From the NCBI GenBank assembly GCA_944387425.1, contig CALXEV010000011.1, forward strand, positions 1 to 44,869: 44,869 nt of DNA. Direction: 5' to 3'. Position 1 is the stretch's first letter. Each line of letters starts with the position of its first letter. The DNA comes from an uncultured Clostridia bacterium (GTDB lineage: Bacteria > Bacillota > Clostridia > TANB77 > CAG-508). A program made the translations under genes and the position numbers. This document shows positions 41,021 through 44,869 of the stretch, one piece after another. Below the pieces are notes generated by a model. That model had not been told where the DNA came from. It ran no database searches and saw nothing but the letters and a program-made list of their open reading frames with translations.

Positions 41021-41836
41021 CTAATTTGTAACAACAAGCACTGTTTCTAGTTTGTCAAAATCTACTGCTGTTTCTATTATTGCATATGAGTCTGTCTTGT
41101 TTGTACCTTTTTCAACTTTTTTTATTTTACCAACATGTATTCCTTTTATATAGATTCCACCTAATCCAGATGTCTCTATACTATCACCTTGTATAATATT
41201 TGCTTCTGTTGCTATATTTGACGCTCTTAAAGTTGATGAATTTTCTACTGTTCCCTTACATATCATGTTGTCTCTTGTTGAGCTGGTCAAGCAACTTGTT
41301 GCGCTTGCACTATCAACAATAGTTTGTATTTTAGCTGTATTTGATGTGACTGATACAACATACCCAACTAACCCCTCATCAGCAATAACAGTCATATTTT
41401 CTTTTATCCCATTATCTGAACCAATATTTATAACAAGTGTTTTGGAATAATTACTTATATCTCGTGAAATTATTGTCCCTGGTACTGTTGTATATTGAGC
41501 ATATTTTTCAGATAAATTTAACTGTTGTTTTAATTGATCATTTTCATTTTTTATGACTTCATATTCTCTTAAGTTTTGTTCTAACTCACTGTTTTCTTGT
41601 TTTAATTGTTCATTTTCAGCTTTAAGTTGTTCTATATTTTCAAAAAAGTTATTGTTATTACTTATTTTATTTTTTAAATATGTTAATCCATTTTCTATTG
41701 GTACAACTATTGTATTAGCAATACCATCTATAAAAGATGCATTTTCTGAATTTGTATTTGTAACAACAACTAAAATTATTAATATAATTATTGTTACTAT
41801 TACACCTATTATTCCACTTTTTCTATCTCTTTCCAT
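41021..41836 (-). CDS. mreC: Rod shape-determining protein MreC
   Basis: A 271-residue protein with an N-terminal membrane anchor (residues about 7-27, GIIGVIVTIIILIILVVV), a coiled coil (about 63-108, IEQLKAENEQLKQENSELEQ) and the beta-rich MreC domain (VPGTIISRDISNYSKTLVINIGSDNGIKENM, ETSGLGGIYIKGIHVGKI). It scaffolds the elongasome outside the membrane. Confidence 0.95.
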   Translation of the reverse strand: MERDRKSGIIGVIVTIIILIILVVVTNTNSENASFIDGIANTIVVPIENGLTYLKNKISNNNNFFENIEQLKAENEQLKQENSELEQNLREYEVIKNENDQLKQQLNLSEKYAQYTTVPGTIISRDISNYSKTLVINIGSDNGIKENMTVIADEGLVGYVVSVTSNTAKIQTIVDSASATSCLTSSTRDNMICKGTVENSSTLRASNIATEANIIQGDSIETSGLGGIYIKGIHVGKIKKVEKGTNKTDSYAIIETAVDFDKLETVLVVTN

Positions 41837-41841
41837 TCACA

Positions 41842-42873
41842 CTATCTTCTCTTTCTAGAATTTTTTAAAACTGTTCTTAGCTTTTGTAAGTCTTGTAAAG
41901 TTTTTTCAGTTCCTCTTACAACACAGTCTAATGGTTCATCAGCTATGTAAACTGGCATACCTGTTTCAGTGCTAATTAATTTATCCATGTTTTGGATTAA
42001 AGCTCCTCCACCAGCCAAAACAATTCCTTTTTCCATTATATCTGATGCTAATTCTGGTGGAGTTTTTTCTAAAGTAACTTTCACTACCTCTAATATTTTA
42101 AATATTGATTCTTTCATTGCTTCTTCTATTTGTGAAGATGTTATTGTTTCTGTTCTAGGTAAACCTGTTGATAGATCTCTACCTTTAACTTCCATACTCA
42201 TTTCTGTCATTAGGGGCATAGCACATCCAAGTTGTTTTTTTATTTGTTCTGCTGTTACTTCTCCAATTGCCATATTTAGTTCTTTTTTGATATAGTTTAT
42301 TATATCCTCATCTAGTTCGTCTCCTGCAATTCTTATAGAATTACTTGTAACAATTCCTCCTAGAGAAATTACGGCAACCTCTGTAGTTCCTCCTCCAATA
42401 TCTACTATAATGTTTCCACTAGGTTCATCTATTTCTATCCCAGCTCCTATTGCTGCTGCCATTGGTTCTTCTATTAAATATACTTCTCTAGCTCCCGCAT
42501 GAATAATCGTTTCTTCTACTGCCCTTTCTTCAACTTCTGTAATTCCAGATGGTACTCCTACAATTACTCTTGGTCTTATTGCATTATATCTTTTACATAC
42601 TCTTGATAATATATTTTTTAATAATAATTTAGTTGCAGTAAAATCTGCAATTACTCCATCTTTCAATGGTCTGATTGCATGTATTTCTTTTGGAGTTCTT
42701 CCTAACATTTCTTTTGCTTCAAGACCTGTTGCTATAACTTCACCTGTTTTTGTATCTACAGATACTACTGATGGCTCTCTTAAAATTATTCCTTTTCCTT
42801 TAACTGTTACTAATATATTGGCTGTTCCTAAATCTATTCCTATATCCTTAGATTTGAATGACAATAAGTTCAT
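41842..42873 (-). CDS. mreB: Actin-like cell-shape protein MreB
   Basis: A 343-residue bacterial actin. Nucleotide-binding motifs: GIDLGTANILVTVKGKGI (phosphate 1), IVDIGGGTTEVAVISLGG (phosphate 2), and GIVLAGGGALIQNMD (adenosine). It forms filaments on the membrane that direct side-wall synthesis. The frame starts at 42882, but AAAGGA is about 9-10 nt before the ATG at 42873, so I take the shorter start; the first ATG is directly after the binding site. Confidence 0.95.
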   Translation of the reverse strand: MNLLSFKSKDIGIDLGTANILVTVKGKGIILREPSVVSVDTKTGEVIATGLEAKEMLGRTPKEIHAIRPLKDGVIADFTATKLLLKNILSRVCKRYNAIRPRVIVGVPSGITEVEERAVEETIIHAGAREVYLIEEPMAAAIGAGIEIDEPSGNIIVDIGGGTTEVAVISLGGIVTSNSIRIAGDELDEDIINYIKKELNMAIGEVTAEQIKKQLGCAMPLMTEMSMEVKGRDLSTGLPRTETITSSQIEEAMKESIFKILEVVKVTLEKTPPELASDIMEKGIVLAGGGALIQNMDKLISTETGMPVYIADEPLDCVVRGTEKTLQDLQKLRTVLKNSRKRR

Positions 42874-42897
42874 TATTTTCATTTCCTTTCATTAATG

Positions 42898-43611
42898 CTA
42901 ATCTAAATTTTCTATAAATCTTGGTATTTGAGAAAATATACTTACATAGCTTGTCTTACCAATTACAATATGGTCTAAAAGCTGTATTCCTAATATTCTA
43001 GTAGCTTGTTGGACTTTTTCTGTAAAATCTATATCATGTTTACTAGGTGTTGGATCTCCTGAAGGATGATTATGAATCAAAATTATTTTGTTAGCCTCTA
43101 CCTTTACGGCTTCAACTAATACAGATTTTATAGTTGCTGTTACAAAATTTCCTCCACCTTTTGCTACCTCTTTTATTCTTAAAATTTTATTTTTATTATC
43201 CAGTATTACTACTTCTAATATCTCTTGTTTTTCAAATCTTAATTTTTCTATTAGTATTTCTGCAATATCTTGTGGTTTTAATATCTGTATTTGCTTATAA
43301 TTTGTTATAGTATTCATCCTTGTTGCTAGCTCACAAACTGCTTTTAATTGTATTGCTTTTACTTTTCCTATTCCTTTAATTTTCATAAATTCTTGTATTG
43401 TTAATTCTCTTAAAAAGTTCAAATCCTCTTTTGAGTCATTTTCGTTTAATTGTAAAATCTGTTGCGCTAATCCCACAGAATTTTCTTCTTTTGTTCCAGT
43501 TTTTATTATTATTGCTAATAATTCTGCATTTGATAACGCCTTTTCTCCGTATTGTTCTAATTTTTCATATGGTCTCTCCGTTTCTGGCATTTGCTTCATT
43601 TTAATCGGCAT
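42898..43611 (-). CDS. radC: RadC family JAB1/MPN-domain protein
   Basis: A 237-residue protein: helix-hairpin-helix region (about residues 70-95, MKIKGIGKVKAIQLKAVCELA) and a C-terminal JAB1/MPN metalloprotease-like domain with the zinc motif ILIHNHPSGDPTPSKHD. RadC is widespread and often sits at the head of the mre operon in clostridia, as here; its role (once thought to be DNA repair) is unsettled. Confidence 0.94.
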   Translation of the reverse strand: MPIKMKQMPETERPYEKLEQYGEKALSNAELLAIIIKTGTKEENSVGLAQQILQLNENDSKEDLNFLRELTIQEFMKIKGIGKVKAIQLKAVCELATRMNTITNYKQIQILKPQDIAEILIEKLRFEKQEILEVVILDNKNKILRIKEVAKGGGNFVTATIKSVLVEAVKVEANKIILIHNHPSGDPTPSKHDIDFTEKVQQATRILGIQLLDHIVIGKTSYVSIFSQIPRFIENLD

Positions 43612-43678
43612 TTACTCACTTTTCCTTTCTATAACATGACTTAGCCCTCTACGGATTTCCCCTTTTTATCGTGTTACT

Positions 43679-43707
43679 ATTATAACTTGATTTTGTCATT
43701 TTTTCAA
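43679..43707 (-). promoter_or_regulatory. Promoter of the radC-mreBCD-mrdA-minC operon
   Basis: Minus strand TTGAAA (43707-43702), 17 bp, TATAAT (43684-43679), about 70 bp before the radC start. Confidence 0.78.
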
Positions 43708-43744
43708 GTAGTTTATTAAAATTTTAAGACATATATAATTAACA

Positions 43745-43852
43745 AAAAACTTCAAGTTATATATATTAATTTTTTTTGACAAAACATAGCTAGGGTCATC
43801 CCATTATTGTCTTGTCTTTTAAAAATTAATATATATATAACTTGAAGTTTTT
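43745..43852. repeat. 108-bp MITE-like element or giant hairpin
   Basis: Long inverted repeat: left arm 43745-43775 and right arm 43821-43852 match over about 31 bp (AACTTCAAGTTATATATA on the left), the right arm having 2 extra bases in its TA run. A further match GACAA / TTGTC extends inward. The 45-bp centre contains TAGCTAGGGTCATCCC. No ORF. It lies 8 bp after the mecA stop and could act as its terminator, but the arms are much longer than the other terminators in this window. Confidence 0.75.
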
Positions 43853-43860
43853 AAAAATAG

Positions 43861-44418
43861 TTATATGAAATATTCAATATTTTCTTTAAAGTTTTTTCTT
43901 TCAAATATTGTTTTGCCATATTCATTTAATGTTCCTACTAAGCTAGATGTTAATTCAATTGGTTCTGCAAATTCGCACAATATAGAGTATAAGTCAACTT
44001 CAAAAGTTAATAAATTAAAAACAGTTAAATAATATTCATTTTTATATAATATTAGCGAAAAATCTTGTTTATTTATTTGAGAAAGATTTTTTATATATCT
44101 ACAAAACTCCAAAAAATTTTCGAAATTAGCAAATTTAAAAACTAATTTTAAAGCATTAGAATTATTATTTGTAGAGTCAAATTTAGTAATTGTAAATATA
44201 AAACCGCCTTCAAATTCTGCTATAATTTCTACTAATATATCACTGTTTTCTGTATTAAAATTTATTTCTTTTTCTGCCTTTTCTAATATGTAATTTAAAA
44301 TATTTTGTGAAACATCTTTATCATCCAAGAAATCATTAATTGATATATCTACTTTGTTAATATCATCTTTACTTAGTATTATTTTTATTTTTTCATTCGT
44401 TAATTTTTCTATTTTCAT
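43861..44418 (-). CDS. mecA: MecA-like adaptor protein for ClpCP
   Basis: A 185-residue adaptor with the MecA pattern: N-terminal substrate-binding part (MKIEKLTNEKIKIILSKDDI), acidic linker (ENSDILVEIIAEFEGGF), and the C-terminal ClpC-binding domain (FANFENFLEFCRYIKNL, NEYYLTVFNLL, ILCEFAEPIELTSSLVGTLNEYGKTI). It targets proteins to ClpCP and controls competence or stress in relatives. The frame is open to 44430 through a TTG in the binding site; GGAGG is 5 nt before the ATG at 44418. Confidence 0.88.
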   Translation of the reverse strand: MKIEKLTNEKIKIILSKDDINKVDISINDFLDDKDVSQNILNYILEKAEKEINFNTENSDILVEIIAEFEGGFIFTITKFDSTNNNSNALKLVFKFANFENFLEFCRYIKNLSQINKQDFSLILYKNEYYLTVFNLLTFEVDLYSILCEFAEPIELTSSLVGTLNEYGKTIFERKNFKENIEYFI

Positions 44419-44501
44419 TTTAGCCTCCAAAACACCTATACATATATTATACTATCTATATTTATTTTTTTAAAGGCACAATTTTTTCCAAGTAAAATGC
44501 G

Positions 44502-44536
44502 AAAAAAAGAAAACCCTTCATAGGATTTTCTTTTTA
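44502..44536 (-). terminator. Intrinsic terminator of the M23 peptidase gene
   Basis: Stem of A/T pairs plus CCT / AGG (44504-44517 with 44522-44535, one mismatch), followed on the minus strand by a T-run. Confidence 0.7.
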
Positions 44537-44869
44537 ATATACATAGTTTTCTGGATTATATGCTATTCCATTAACTCTTATCTCAAAATGCAAATGGTTT
44601 CCGGTACTATTTCCTGTGCTTCCTACTAATGCAACTACATCACCTTGAGAAACTTTAGTTCCTGCACTTAATAGTAATGAACTACAATGTCCATAATAAG
44701 TTTCCACACCATTTCCATGTGATATTACAATTAATTTTCCGTAGGATCCTTTTGTACCCGAAAATGTTACAGTTCCTGAAGCTGCAGCTTTAATTTTAGT
44801 TCCTTTTGGTGCTGCTATATCTGTTCCTGTATGCCCACTCACTCTCAAACTACTTTTTGAACCAAATCT
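44534..44869 (-). CDS. M23/LytM-family peptidoglycan endopeptidase (C-terminal part)
   Basis: The frame is open to the right edge, giving the last 111 residues (RFGSKSSLRVSGHTGTDIAAPKG, then AAASGTVTFSG, YGHCSSLLLS, HLHFEIRVNG). The zinc site is His and Asp in HTGTDIAAP plus His in HLHFEI. M23 enzymes cut peptide crosslinks in the cell wall; the N-terminal part (signal, other domains) lies outside the window. The TTG that opens the longest frame within the window is not a start. Confidence 0.9.
   Translation of the reverse strand, partial: RFGSKSSLRVSGHTGTDIAAPKGTKIKAAASGTVTFSGTKGSYGKLIVISHGNGVETYYGHCSSLLLSAGTKVSQGDVVALVGSTGNSTGNHLHFEIRVNGIAYNPENYVY

Noticed and set aside
43745..43852. Attachment site or replication origin
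   Set aside because: No integrase, DnaA-box cluster or AT-rich unwinding element with initiator gene is near.

Overview
The window is a strongly AT-rich stretch of a bacterial chromosome with tightly packed short operons, strong AGGAGG-type ribosome binding sites and textbook sigma-A promoters (TTGACA-17 bp-TATAAT). The gene set points to an endospore-forming, low-GC Firmicute of the class Clostridia: SpoIIE, a Spo0H-type sigma factor, a PdaB-like sporulation deacetylase, the radC-mreBCD-PBP2-minC cluster, MecA, and many small proteins of types I associate with uncultured gut clostridia. I cannot name genus or species. Both ends cut a gene: a surface-protein C-terminus on the left and an M23 peptidase on the right.

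Layout. 1-9.7 kb: a surface-protein tail, a SWIM/SNF2 helicase, an XRE regulator, HD hydrolase + cytidylate kinase, a phosphodiester glycosidase, sigH, murI, a small Cys-rich protein, a 48-residue membrane protein and two half-size TauE/SafE transporters. 9.7-17 kb: divergent rarA and ruvA, an anomalously GC-rich orphan gene, thymidylate kinase, two unknown proteins, a Rieske-containing FAD oxidoreductase and an M18 aminopeptidase. 17-24.8 kb: a decayed HigB/HigA toxin-antitoxin locus, tRNA-Arg(TCT), a replication-relaxation-like protein, two pseudouridine synthases, a GT-C-like membrane protein, a tandem OB-fold SSB-like protein, an unknown protein and the PdaB-like protein. 25-28.3 kb: a duplicated XRE regulator, AlkD-type repair protein, DUF6512-like membrane protein and a predicted HExxH metalloprotein followed by a degenerate tandem repeat array. 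28.3-36.6 kb: an operon acpS-tatD-udg-gltD-like, an operon of a WG-repeat protein and an unknown tail-anchored protein, and spoIIE. 36.9-44.9 kb: two small unknown genes facing the cell-shape operon radC-mreB-mreC-mreD-mrdA-minC, then mecA and the M23 peptidase.

Most genes are housekeeping: cell wall and shape (murI, mreBCD, mrdA, minC, M23), DNA maintenance (SNF2, rarA, ruvA, alkD, udg, radC, SSB-like), nucleotide metabolism (cmk, tmk) and sporulation control (sigH, spoIIE, pdaB-like). The unusual content is small: a family of 28-bp palindromic REP-like sequences at four loci, two of them paired head-to-head as REPIN-like hairpins (one supplies the stop codon of a gene); a roughly 50% GC membrane-protein gene with host-like promoter; a toxin-antitoxin pair whose toxin has lost its N-terminus; a tandem duplication of an XRE gene together with its promoter; and a 108-bp MITE-like inverted repeat. 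I see no CRISPR array, no insertion sequence with transposase, no prophage and no rRNA. I did not find a clear new multi-gene system; the best candidates for new biology are the HExxH protein with its repeat array, the REP/REPIN family and the GC-rich cassette.
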